A stretch of 19,012 nt of DNA from JBBRHF01 sp038223055 (lineage in GTDB: Bacteria; Actinomycetota; Actinomycetes; JACCUZ01). Within the stretch, counting starts at the first letter, position 1. Each line of letters opens with the position of its first letter. Made by a program: the position numbers and the translations under genes. The notes below the pieces were generated by a model that saw only the letters and a program-made list of their open reading frames with translations, was not told the DNA's origin and did no database searches. Positions 7,872 to 14,479 of the stretch are shown in pieces. The stretch is taken from contig JBBRHF010000072.1 of the NCBI GenBank assembly GCA_038223055.1, forward strand, positions 1-19,012, read 5' to 3'.

Positions 7872-9448
7872 GTCGGCACCCCGGGACCATCGAGGGCCTG
7901 CAGGGCCTCCCGCAGCACGACTCGGTCGTCGAACGGATGCAGCCGCCCGGCGATCTCCTGGCCGGGCTCGTGGCCCCGGCCGGCCACAACCAGGACATCG
8001 CCGGTCCTGGCCAGCGCCGCTGCGGCCGTGATGGCCGCGCGCCGATCCGCCAGCACCTGCACCTGGCCGCCGCCGGGCACCGTGGCGGCAGCATCGGCCA
8101 GGGTCGCGAGGATCTCGAGCGGATCCTCCGAGCGCGGGTTGTCGTTGGTGAAGACCACGACATCCGCGCCCCGGGCTGCGATCTCGCCCATGGCGGCGCG
8201 CTTGTAGGGATCCCGGTCACCGCCGGCGCCAACGACGACGAGGACCCTGGCGTCGGTGAGCGCGCGGGCGGTCGCGAGCAGGCGCTCCAACGCGTCCGGG
8301 CTGTGGGCGTAGTCGACCACCGCCAGGAAGTCTTGGCCCGCGCTCACGCGCTCCATCCGGCCGGGCACACCGGTCAGCGCCGCCACCCCGGCGGCGGCGC
8401 GCGGCAGATCGAGCCCGGTCTGCGCCAGTGCCGCCACTGCCATGATCGCGTTGTCGAGGTTGAAGCCACCCGGCATGGCGGTGCCCACGGCCACCTCGAC
8501 GCCCTGCGGCCCGACCAGCACGCACGACCCGCCGTGAGATCCGACCGTGACGCCAGTGGCTCGCCAGTCGGCCCCGGAGGTCGTCCCGCTGGGCGACACG
8601 GAGACCATCGGCATCTTCGCCTGCGCGACCAGTCGCTCGCCGTAGGCGTCGTCCACATTGACCACACCCACCCGGGCCCGGCCTGGGACGAACAGCGCGG
8701 CCTTGGCGGCGAAATAGGACGCCAGGTCAGGGTGGAAGTCGAGGTGGTCCTCGGTCAGGTTGGTGAAGATCGCCACGTCGTACGTCGTGCCGTCGACCCG
8801 CCCCAGGAACAGCGCGTGGCTGGACACCTCCATCGCGACCGACGCAACGCCCCGCTCGCGCATCACCGCCAGCAATGCCTGCAGGTCCGGGGCCTCGGGC
8901 GTGGTGCGCTCGCTGGGCACCGGCTCGTCGCCGATGCGGGTCTCGATGGTGCCGATCAGCCCGGTGCTGCGCCCGGCCGCCCGCAGGCCGGCCTCCAGCA
9001 GGTAGGCCGTCGTCGTCTTCCCGTTGGTGCCGGTCACGCCGATGACGCGCAGGTCCCGCGACGGCTCGTGGTAGACCCATGCGGCCAGCGACCCGAGCAC
9101 GGCACGCGGGTCGGCCACCACGTAGGCGGGCAGGCCGGCCGCGGCCACGGGCCCCGCGCCGGCGGGGTCGGTCAGGGCCGCGACGGCTCCGGCGGAGGCC
9201 GCCGCGGCGGCGAAGGTCGCACCGTGCACGTGCGAGCCGGGCAGCGCGGCGTACAGGTCACCCAGGCGGACGGCTCGCGAGTCGTGGGTCAGCCCGGTCA
9301 CCACCGGGCCCGGCTCGGAACGGCCCGGCTCGGAGCGGCCCGGGTGGGCGCTGACCAGCGGCGCGCCCAGTCGCTCGGACACCTCATCGAGCGTCCGTGC
9401 CGCGAGCCCCGTCGGCCGCCGTCCGGGCGGTCGGGTGGGGGGTGGCAC
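7868..9448 (-). CDS. murE: MurE: UDP-MurNAc-tripeptide ligase, predicted meso-DAP-adding
   Basis: Cytoplasmic ligase that adds the third stem-peptide residue to UDP-MurNAc-L-Ala-D-Glu. From the GTG at 9448 the product is 526 residues. Seen: THDSRAV of the N-terminal domain (about 54-60), the P-loop VTGTNGKTTT (about 138-147), EVSSHAL, TNLTEDHLDFH, the lysine expected to be carbamylated in YFAAKAALF (Lys249), and DNPR at residues 436-439. In the family, DNPR marks enzymes that use meso-diaminopimelate, so mDAP-type peptidoglycan is inferred. A short PGRSE repeat (about 36-46) lies near the N-terminus. The start is the first usable codon after the ftsI stop, 17 bases downstream. It lacks a good Shine-Dalgarno sequence, so the exact start is moderately certain. 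Confidence 0.95.
   Translation of the reverse strand: MPPPTRPPGRRPTGLAARTLDEVSERLGAPLVSAHPGRSEPGRSEPGPVVTGLTHDSRAVRLGDLYAALPGSHVHGATFAAAAASAGAVAALTDPAGAGPVAAAGLPAYVVADPRAVLGSLAAWVYHEPSRDLRVIGVTGTNGKTTTAYLLEAGLRAAGRSTGLIGTIETRIGDEPVPSERTTPEAPDLQALLAVMRERGVASVAMEVSSHALFLGRVDGTTYDVAIFTNLTEDHLDFHPDLASYFAAKAALFVPGRARVGVVNVDDAYGERLVAQAKMPMVSVSPSGTTSGADWRATGVTVGSHGGSCVLVGPQGVEVAVGTAMPGGFNLDNAIMAVAALAQTGLDLPRAAAGVAALTGVPGRMERVSAGQDFLAVVDYAHSPDALERLLATARALTDARVLVVVGAGGDRDPYKRAAMGEIAARGADVVVFTNDNPRSEDPLEILATLADAAATVPGGGQVQVLADRRAAITAAAALARTGDVLVVAGRGHEPGQEIAGRLHPFDDRVVLREALQALDGPGVPT
9307..9351. repeat. 15-bp tandem repeat near the murE 5' end
   Basis: Two near-identical units of GGCCCGGCTCGGAAC (9307-9321 and 9322-9336, one base different) and a third degenerate unit (9337-9351). 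They encode PGRSE-PGRSE near MurE residues 36-46, just before the conserved N-terminal domain. Confidence 0.85.
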
Positions 9449-9465
9449 GGCTGCGAGGCTACCGG

Positions 9466-11346
9466 TCAGTCGAACGAGATCGTCAGTCCGGGCGGCTTGG
9501 TGCCCGTCGGCGGGATGCGCAGCGACTGCAGCGCGAACGACATGACCTCCTTGAACACCGGCCCTCCGGTGCTTCCCCCGCCGATGCCTGACTTGGGTGC
9601 CTGAAGGGTGACCGCGACCACGAGAGCCGGCTTGTCCACCGGGGCCATGCCGATGAAGGACATCGTGAACCCGTTGTAGCAGGAGCACGCGGCGTTGTAG
9701 CGCTGCGCCGTGCCGGTCTTGCCGCCCACGCGGTAGCCGGGGATGCGCGCGGCGGGGGCGGTGCCGCCCTCGCCGAGCACCGTCTCCAGCATCAGGCGCA
9801 CCGTCGTGGCGGTCTTCGCGCTCACGACCCGGGTGCGGGGCGACGCCGGGGTGGGCTTGAGCTTGCTCTGGGCGTCGCTGCGGGCGGCCACCAGCCGGGG
9901 CGCGACCCGTACGCCGCTGTTGGCGATGGTGGCGAACACCGAGGCCATCTGTACGGCGTTGACCGAGTAGCCCTGGCCGAACGCGGAGGTGTAGCCGGTG
10001 GTCGCCGACCACGTGCTGGGCGGCCGCAACTGGCCCTTGGCCTCGGCTGCCAGCCCGAGCCCGGTCGGGTGCCCGATCCCGAACTTGTCGAAGTAGGGGT
10101 AGAGCCGTTTCAGGCTGCCGAGGTGCTCCGCGGCCAGGATGGTGCCGATGTTGCTCGACTTGGCGATGGTTCCGGCGTAGGTGAGGTGCTGGAGCTTGTG
10201 GTCCTTGAAGTCCTTGAACGTCTTCCCGGCGCGGCGCAACCGGTTGGGCACGGTGATCGGTGTGGACGGGCTGACGACGCCCTCCTCGATCAGCGCGGAG
10301 GCCGTCATCACCTTGCCGGTGCTGCCCGGCTCGTAGGACTCGGTGATCGCCTTGTCGTCCCGCGCAGCGACCGTTGCCGCGCCAGGGTTGTTGGGGTCGA
10401 ACGTGGGCGCGGTCGCCATCGCCAGCAGGTTGCCCGTCTTCGGGTCCATCACGATGACCGAGCCGCTCTGGGCGCCCGTCTCCTTGACCTTGCGGGCGAT
10501 CGCATCCTGGGCGACCCACTGGATGTCACGGTCGATCGTGAGCCGGACGTCGCGGCCAGGGACCGCGTCCTGCTCCCTGGTCTGCCCGGTCGGGATCCGG
10601 CGGCCTCCGGCCGCCCGCTCGAAGGTCACGTGCCCGTCCCGCCCGGCGAGAGTGCCCTCAAGGGACTTCTCGAGGCCCTCCTTGCCTTTCTGTACCGCGT
10701 CGACGAACCCGACCACGTTGGCCCCGGTGCGACCGGCGGGGTAGGTGCGCTCGCTGGTAGGGACGCCGAAGATGCCCGGCACCGGGCCGCCGGTCCCCGG
10801 CAGCTCGAGCTCGCGCACCGCGCGCCACCGCTGCGGGGTCAACTTCTTCGCGACGTAGACGAACCGGTCTTTGCCGGTGAGCCGTCGCTGGAGGGTGAGC
10901 GGGTCGATCAGCAGCACCGGGGCCAGGACCGACGCGGACGCCTTCGGGTTCTTGACCAGGGTCTGGTCGGCGGTGATGTCGAAGGCCGCGACGGTCGTGG
11001 CCAGAGCGACGCCGTTGCGGTCGCTGATCGATCCCCGCACCGCCGGCAGGGTCACCGTGTGAAGGCGACCGCGCTCGGCCTCGGTGGCGTAGGCGGCCGC
11101 GTCCAGGCCCTGCAGCTGCAGCAACCTCCCGCCGAACAGGGAGAGCACCAGGCCCAGCACGACGACGGCATTGCGTAGGCGGCGGCGGCTGTCGACGAGG
11201 CGCACGGGCGCACCCGCCCGGCTGGGGGGAAGGCGGCGGGTCGGGGGACGGCGGGTGGAGGGACGGCGGGCCTCGGGATTGTGTCGGGACCGGGCCGGCG
11301 CAGCCGGGCGGGGGCGCTGCGGGCGATCGAACCTCGACGTGGTCAT
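9466..11346 (-). CDS. ftsI: FtsI/PBP3: septal peptidoglycan transpeptidase (class B PBP)
   Basis: Single-pass membrane protein whose extracytoplasmic domain cross-links septal peptidoglycan; it is the partner of FtsW. The 626-residue product starts at an ATG overlapping the ftsL stop (ATGA). A basic, Pro/Arg-rich cytoplasmic tail (1-57) is followed by one membrane helix (about 58-76). The PBP dimerisation domain begins near PAVRGSISDRNG (101-112). The penicillin-binding domain has the three catalytic motifs: STGK at 342-345 (Ser342 nucleophile), SSN at 397-399 and KTGT at 543-546. Two cysteines, Cys554 and Cys556, follow KTGT. Actinobacteria often call this gene pbpB. The frame is open far upstream through ftsL and rsmH, but that part is an out-of-frame shadow. 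Confidence 0.96.
   Translation of the reverse strand: MTTSRFDRPQRPRPAAPARSRHNPEARRPSTRRPPTRRLPPSRAGAPVRLVDSRRRLRNAVVVLGLVLSLFGGRLLQLQGLDAAAYATEAERGRLHTVTLPAVRGSISDRNGVALATTVAAFDITADQTLVKNPKASASVLAPVLLIDPLTLQRRLTGKDRFVYVAKKLTPQRWRAVRELELPGTGGPVPGIFGVPTSERTYPAGRTGANVVGFVDAVQKGKEGLEKSLEGTLAGRDGHVTFERAAGGRRIPTGQTREQDAVPGRDVRLTIDRDIQWVAQDAIARKVKETGAQSGSVIVMDPKTGNLLAMATAPTFDPNNPGAATVAARDDKAITESYEPGSTGKVMTASALIEEGVVSPSTPITVPNRLRRAGKTFKDFKDHKLQHLTYAGTIAKSSNIGTILAAEHLGSLKRLYPYFDKFGIGHPTGLGLAAEAKGQLRPPSTWSATTGYTSAFGQGYSVNAVQMASVFATIANSGVRVAPRLVAARSDAQSKLKPTPASPRTRVVSAKTATTVRLMLETVLGEGGTAPAARIPGYRVGGKTGTAQRYNAACSCYNGFTMSFIGMAPVDKPALVVAVTLQAPKSGIGGGSTGGPVFKEVMSFALQSLRIPPTGTKPPGLTISFD
11234..11278. repeat. 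15-bp imperfect tandem repeat in the ftsI N-terminal tail
   Basis: Three units of the form CGGCGGGTNNNGGGA (11234-11248, 11249-11263, 11264-11278) encode five-residue units EARRP, STRRP and PTRRL in the cytoplasmic tail of FtsI. The third unit is the most diverged. Confidence 0.8.
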
Positions 11347-11912
11347 CGGTGCGCCGCCGGGGGGGCGGTCTTGGCGGCTGTACCTGCCGTGCCGGTCCTG
11401 GTGGCGGTTCCGGTCCTGGTGGCGGTGCCGGTCCTGGTGGCGGTGCCGGTCCTGGTGGCCGCGCCTGCCGCGCCCGGGTTGGTCGCCCCAGGCGGGGGCG
11501 GCGGGGGTGGCGGAAGCTGACCTGCCTTGGCGTGACCGAGGATGCGGCCGTCGGCGAGACGGATGAACACGGGATTCTCGCTGCGAACCATGCCGAGGGC
11601 GGTGGCGCGCGCCGCGAGGCGCTGCGGGGCGGCCTCGGCCGAGACGCGCTGCTGCAGCGCCTGCTCGCGGTCGGTCAGGGCGACCGAGCGCACCTGCAGG
11701 TCGTGCAGTCGGAAGGAATCCTCGGCGATGGCGGTGTGCAGCAACAGCAGCGCCACCAGGCCGGCGCTGAGCAGCCCACCAACGAGCAGCACGAACGGCG
11801 CTAGGGGGGACTCGCCCGGAGCGGGCGGCACGGCGGCGAGCGCCGGACGGGGCGGCGGCTGGGTCGACGACCGCGGGCGGGCGGCAGCGGAGATTGCCTC
11901 GCGAGTGCTCAC
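11343..11912 (-). CDS. ftsL: FtsL-like septum formation initiator with repeat tail
   Basis: Small bitopic divisome protein between rsmH and ftsI. The 189-residue product has a Pro/Ala-rich cytoplasmic tail, one membrane helix (about 38-60, FVLLVGGLLSAGLVALLLLH) and then a helical stretch (about 62-100) with heptad-like Leu/Val and Gln/Arg residues, as expected for the FtsL/FtsB coiled coil. The conserved-type LGMVRSENPVFIRLADG segment follows. In the family, FtsL forms a complex with FtsB and FtsQ and activates FtsWI. The C-terminus is odd: eight consecutive prolines, then four six-residue ATRTGT-type repeats (about 151-176). FtsL sequences are weakly conserved, so the name rests on topology and position. 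The GTG start overlaps the rsmH stop as GTGA. Confidence 0.88.
   Translation of the reverse strand: MSTREAISAAARPRSSTQPPPRPALAAVPPAPGESPLAPFVLLVGGLLSAGLVALLLLHTAIAEDSFRLHDLQVRSVALTDREQALQQRVSAEAAPQRLAARATALGMVRSENPVFIRLADGRILGHAKAGQLPPPPPPPPGATNPGAAGAATRTGTATRTGTATRTGTATRTGTAGTAAKTAPPAAHR
11392..11463. repeat. 18-bp tandem array in the ftsL 3' end
   Basis: Four head-to-tail copies of CCGGTCCTGGTGGCGGTG (11392-11409, 11410-11427, 11428-11445, 11446-11463), with one to three changes in the outer copies. They encode the ATRTGT repeats in the extracytoplasmic tail of FtsL. Confidence 0.95.
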
Positions 11913-12871
11913 GCCGCGTCCCGCAGCCGCTCGGCGGCCCGCAACCGCGCCGACGCTGCCCGCGGGTTGGCCGCGACCTCCTCGTCGGAGGGTTGCTCGG
12001 CGCCGCGGGTGAGCAGTCGCAGGGTCGGTTCGTGTTCGGGCAGCACGACCGGCAGCCCGTGCGGCGCGGTGCTGCTGGCGCCGGCGACGAGCACCCGCTT
12101 GACCAGCCGGTCCTCAAGTGAGTGATAGGACAGCACGGCGATTCGTCCTCCGATGGCGATGGCGGCAACGGCTGCGGGCAGGGCCCGTTCGAGGGCGGCA
12201 AGCTCGGCGTTGACCTCGATGCGCAGCGCCTGGAAGGTGCGCTTCGCCGGGTGACCGCCGGTACGTCGGGTGGCTGCGGGGATGGCCGATCGCACCAACT
12301 CGGCGAGGCGCGCGGTGCCGGTGAACGGTGTGACGTCGCGTTCGCGCACGAGTGCCTGCGCGATCCGCACGGCGAAGCGCTCCTCCCCGTAGTCACGCAA
12401 CACCCGGGCCAGCTCGGCGACCGAGTAGGTGTTGAGAACCTCGGCGGCGGTGCCCCCCTGGGACTGGTCCATCCGCATGTCCAGCGGCGCGTCCTGGGCG
12501 TAGGCGAAGCCCCGGCCCCGATCGTCGAGCTGCAGCGAGGACACCCCGAGGTCGAACAGCACGGCCTGCACCCGCACCAGATCGAGGTCGGTGAGCACCC
12601 GCGCGAGCTCGTCGTAGACCGCGTGCACCAGGCAGACCCGCTCGCCGTAGGGCGCCAGCCGGGCCCCGGCCAGCTCCAGCGCCTGAAGATCACGGTCCAG
12701 GCCCACCAGCCGCAACCCGGGGAACCGGGTGAGCAGCGCCTCGCTGTGTCCACCGAGCCCGACGGTCGCGTCGACGGCCACGGCCCCGGACGCGTCCAAA
12801 GCGGGCCCGAGCAGGTCCACGCAGCGCTCGAGCAGCACCGGGACGTGGCGCGCTCCCGAAGGGTCGGTCAC
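11909..12871 (-). CDS. rsmH: RsmH (MraW): 16S rRNA m4C1402 methyltransferase
   Basis: SAM-dependent enzyme that N4-methylates C1402 of 16S rRNA, encoded at its usual place after mraZ. Seen: HVPVLLERCVDLL at the N-terminus, the SAM-binding DATVGLGGHSEALL, FDLGVSSLQLDDRGRGFAY, PLDMRMDQ, and the C-terminal LSYHSLEDRLVK. All are RsmH signatures. Two starts are possible. ATG at 12910 gives 333 residues with an Arg-rich extra N-terminus. GTG at 12871 gives 320 residues beginning MTDPSGARHVPVL. I prefer the GTG because it matches the usual family N-terminus and because a short upstream reading frame with a good ribosome binding site ends in a GTGA overlap exactly there. The stop overlaps the ftsL GTG. 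Confidence 0.93.
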   Translation of the reverse strand: MTDPSGARHVPVLLERCVDLLGPALDASGAVAVDATVGLGGHSEALLTRFPGLRLVGLDRDLQALELAGARLAPYGERVCLVHAVYDELARVLTDLDLVRVQAVLFDLGVSSLQLDDRGRGFAYAQDAPLDMRMDQSQGGTAAEVLNTYSVAELARVLRDYGEERFAVRIAQALVRERDVTPFTGTARLAELVRSAIPAATRRTGGHPAKRTFQALRIEVNAELAALERALPAAVAAIAIGGRIAVLSYHSLEDRLVKRVLVAGASSTAPHGLPVVLPEHEPTLRLLTRGAEQPSDEEVAANPRAASARLRAAERLRDAA

Positions 12872-12927
12872 CTCGGCCCCGCCGCGGCGCCTGCGGTGCC
12901 CTCGGGGCATCCGGCCTGCATCGTCAT
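12868..12927 (-). CDS. Possible 19-codon leader peptide upstream of rsmH
   Basis: A short frame starts at ATG 12927 and reads MTMQAGCPEGTAGAAAGPR before a TGA. It has a well placed purine-rich ribosome binding site, GAGAAGGG (12940-12933), five bases before the ATG. Its TGA overlaps the GTG at 12871 that I take as the rsmH start (GTGA). That is the geometry of translational coupling. The peptide matches no family I know. It could be a coupling leader, or a chance frame if rsmH really starts at ATG 12910, which lies in a different frame and 22 bases from that ribosome binding site. Confidence 0.35.
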   Translation of the reverse strand: MTMQAGCPEGTAGAAAGPR

Positions 12928-13088
12928 CTCGACCCTTCTCGATCGCTTTCGAGCAGTGGACCGGCTCGCGGGCCGGACACGTGCGGTGCTGATTCGCTGG
13001 CTGGACAGGTCTTCGTGCGGCCAGGTCTCCAACCGCTGCCGTCTGGCGCCGGGGAAGGTGCGTCAGAAGGCCGAAGCGGGTGGAGAAC

Positions 13089-13102
13089 TCGTCGTACGAC
13101 GA
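13089..13102. other. 14-bp perfect palindrome in the mraZ-rsmH gap
   Basis: TCGTCGTACGACGA is its own reverse complement. It lies 35 bases past the mraZ stop, in the spacer before rsmH. No T-run follows on either strand, so it does not look like a Rho-independent terminator. It could be a protein binding site or chance. The rest of this spacer (12941-13136) shows no clear promoter or gene to me. Confidence 0.4.
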
Positions 13103-13136
13103 TGTGGTGGGTAGTGGGGAAGCATCGGTCGGCGGC

Positions 13137-13751
13137 TCAGATCAGGCCGGGCAGCACCTCCTCGGACAGGTCGGAGAACGCGCCCTCGCGGTCGGCGAGG
13201 TAGGTCTCCCAGCTGCGCGAGTCCCACACCTCGAGGCGGGCTCCGGCACCGATGACCACGCAGTCGCGGGTCAGCCCGGCGTAGTCGCGCAGCGGGGGTG
13301 GCACTGTGACCCGGCCCTGCTTGTCCGGCACCTCGCTGGATGCGCCGGAGAGGAAGAGGCGCTGATAGTCGCGGGCAGCCTTGCTCCCCACCGGCACCTG
13401 GCGCAGCGCGTCGTAGAACCGGAGGAACTCGGTCTGAGGGAGCACGTAGAGGCAGCGGTCCTGCCCCCGGGTGATCACGAGACCATCCGCGAAGGCGTCG
13501 CGGAACTTGGCCGGCAAGAACAGCCGGCCCTTGTCGTCCATGCGCGGTTGGTGGGTGCCGAGGAACAGCGGCGCGGCTGCTGCGGCCGCCGGAACTGGAG
13601 CGGGTGGAGGGGCTGGAGGGGCTGGAGCGGGTGGAGCGGGTGGAGCGGGTGGAGCGGGTGGAGACGCTGAGGTCGTTGAAGGCCCGACGGGTGGCTGCGT
13701 CGCGGGCTGGTCCGGTGCCACACGCCCCCACCTCCCGCTCCCGTTGGACAC
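13137..13751 (-). CDS. mraZ: MraZ transcriptional regulator with a Pro/Ala-rich N-terminal extension
   Basis: First gene of the dcw operon. MraZ is a ring-forming DNA-binding protein with two SpoVT/AbrB-like domains that controls its own operon. Residues 62-204 (LFLGTHQPRMDDKGRLFLP onward) make a complete 143-residue MraZ, with the two signature segments DDKGRLFLPAKFR (72-84) and DKQGRVTVPPPLR (143-155). The codon that aligns with the usual initiator Met is CTG (13568), without a ribosome binding site. The frame instead continues upstream to GTG 13751, which has GGAG (13761-13758) at a 6-base spacing. This adds 61 residues, mostly a PPA repeat and an Ala run. I take the longer form as real but have no protein evidence. 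Confidence 0.9.
   Translation of the reverse strand: MSNGSGRWGRVAPDQPATQPPVGPSTTSASPPAPPAPPAPPAPAPPAPPPAPVPAAAAAAPLFLGTHQPRMDDKGRLFLPAKFRDAFADGLVITRGQDRCLYVLPQTEFLRFYDALRQVPVGSKAARDYQRLFLSGASSEVPDKQGRVTVPPPLRDYAGLTRDCVVIGAGARLEVWDSRSWETYLADREGAFSDLSEEVLPGLI
13595..13666. repeat. 9-bp tandem array in mraZ (PPA codons; TGGAG words on plus strand)
   Basis: Eight consecutive 9-base units of the form STGGAGNNN on the plus strand, the commonest being GTGGAGCGG. On the coding strand they give the Pro-Pro-Ala repeat of the MraZ extension. Every unit contains TGGAG, the same word that forms the presumed MraZ operator about 90 bases away on the other strand. Confidence 0.93.
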
Positions 13752-13753
13752 CT

Positions 13754-13813
13754 ACGACTCCACTGCGCTCCACCCTACTCCACAATGCTCCCCCATCGAC
13801 CCTTTCCCACCAC
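13754..13813 (-). promoter_or_regulatory. MraZ operator: 10-bp-period direct repeats overlapping the mraZ ribosome binding site
   Basis: Read on the minus strand, three copies of GTGGAG lie exactly 10 bases apart (13783-13778, 13773-13768, 13763-13758). A fourth GGGGAG is in phase upstream (13793-13788), and two weaker in-phase units follow (13803 and 13813). Known MraZ sites are direct repeats of TGGGN-like words separated by 5 bases in the mraZ promoter region, so the spacing and word agree. The GGAG of the last repeat is 6 bases before the mraZ GTG and would also serve as its ribosome binding site. I could not identify a confident -35/-10 pair upstream. Confidence 0.8.
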
Positions 13814-14015
13814 GGGCGCGCCAGAGTCGCGATCTCACCGCGGCGCGGCACCCTCTGCCGTCGCAAAGACCTCCAGTGGCCGACGCCTGGGCGGCCCGTC
13901 GGGCGGCGGGACCCGGCCGCGCGGCGTCGGGCGGCGGGCCTCGAAACGCGCGGCACCCGCCGGACGGGGGACGGCGGGCGTCGGGCCGCGCGGAAAGCCG
14001 GGCCGGCCGGGACGG

Positions 14016-14080
14016 CTGGCGCCACACACACCCAGCTGGCGCCACGCACCCGGCTGGCGCCACGCACCCGGCTGGCGCCA
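14016..14080. repeat. Four-copy CTGGCGCCA direct repeat array
   Basis: CTGGCGCCA begins at 14016, 14036, 14054 and 14072. The second and third full units are the identical 18-mer CTGGCGCCACGCACCCGG; the first unit is 20 bases and the last is truncated. Each unit contains the palindrome GGCGCC. It is noncoding as far as I can tell and lies about 265 bases upstream of mraZ. Confidence 0.9.
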
Positions 14081-14293
14081 TACAAGGAACGGCGGGCGCG
14101 CACGCCGGGGCCGGCCCGTCCGTAGGCGCTGCCCGCGAGCGGGACTTCCCCCCGTTCTGCACGAACGATATGGGTGGCTTTGCCTGAGGGACGTTTCCGG
14201 TAGCCCCCTGCCACTGTCATCCCCAACGGCAACCGCCCGAGCGGGCAGCCCCGCCCGCGGCCGACCACATGGTGACCAGCGATTTGTCCGACA

Positions 14294-14349
14294 GGTGAGA
14301 TTCACCCACGTACCAAGATCAAAGTGCGCCTTACGAGGTGTCGACACCT
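14294..14349. promoter_or_regulatory. Pair of operator-like inverted repeats with AGGTG half-sites
   Basis: GGTGAGATTCACC (14294-14306) has 5-base arms around a 3-base centre. AGGTGTCGACACCT (14336-14349) is a perfect 14-base palindrome. Both have the outer half-site (A)GGTG, and their centres are about 42 bases apart, near four helical turns. They could bind one dimeric regulator. The family is unknown and the function is inferred from symmetry only. Confidence 0.35.
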
Positions 14350-14437
14350 ACGTCGGGTGCGTTTGGCCTCGGTCGGAAACGCTCCCAGTGCCTGCTCTGC
14401 CGACGCCCCACCTCGATGTTGGCCGATTTGCGGCGCC

Positions 14438-14479
14438 GTGCCCCTTCTGCGGCGCCCCGTGCCCCTTCTGCGGCGCAGT
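14438..14479. repeat. 21-bp tandem duplication
   Basis: Two adjacent 21-base units share their first 18 bases, GTGCCCCTTCTGCGGCGC (14438-14458 and 14459-14479). One forward frame reads CPFCGA twice, which resembles a zinc knuckle, but the surrounding frame has no protein character, so I treat it as noncoding. Confidence 0.85.

Noticed and set aside
9449..10519. Extension of the murE frame upstream through ftsI
   Set aside because: The upstream part is a shadow of the ftsI coding sequence and adds about 357 residues with no Mur ligase similarity.
13089..13102. Palindrome after mraZ as a terminator
   Set aside because: The stem is perfect but there is no loop and no T-run on either strand, and the downstream genes belong to the same operon.
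14016..14080. CTGGCGCCA array as a CRISPR
   Set aside because: The repeats are adjacent 18-20-base units without unique spacers of CRISPR size, and there are no cas genes.
14150..14230. CATATCGT on the minus strand as a -10 box for mraZ
   Set aside because: There is no matching -35, and it lies about 400 bases upstream of mraZ.
13063..14268. 401-codon minus-strand frame covering mraZ and upstream DNA
   Set aside because: It is out of frame with the clear MraZ protein and has a repetitive Arg/Ser/Gly composition.
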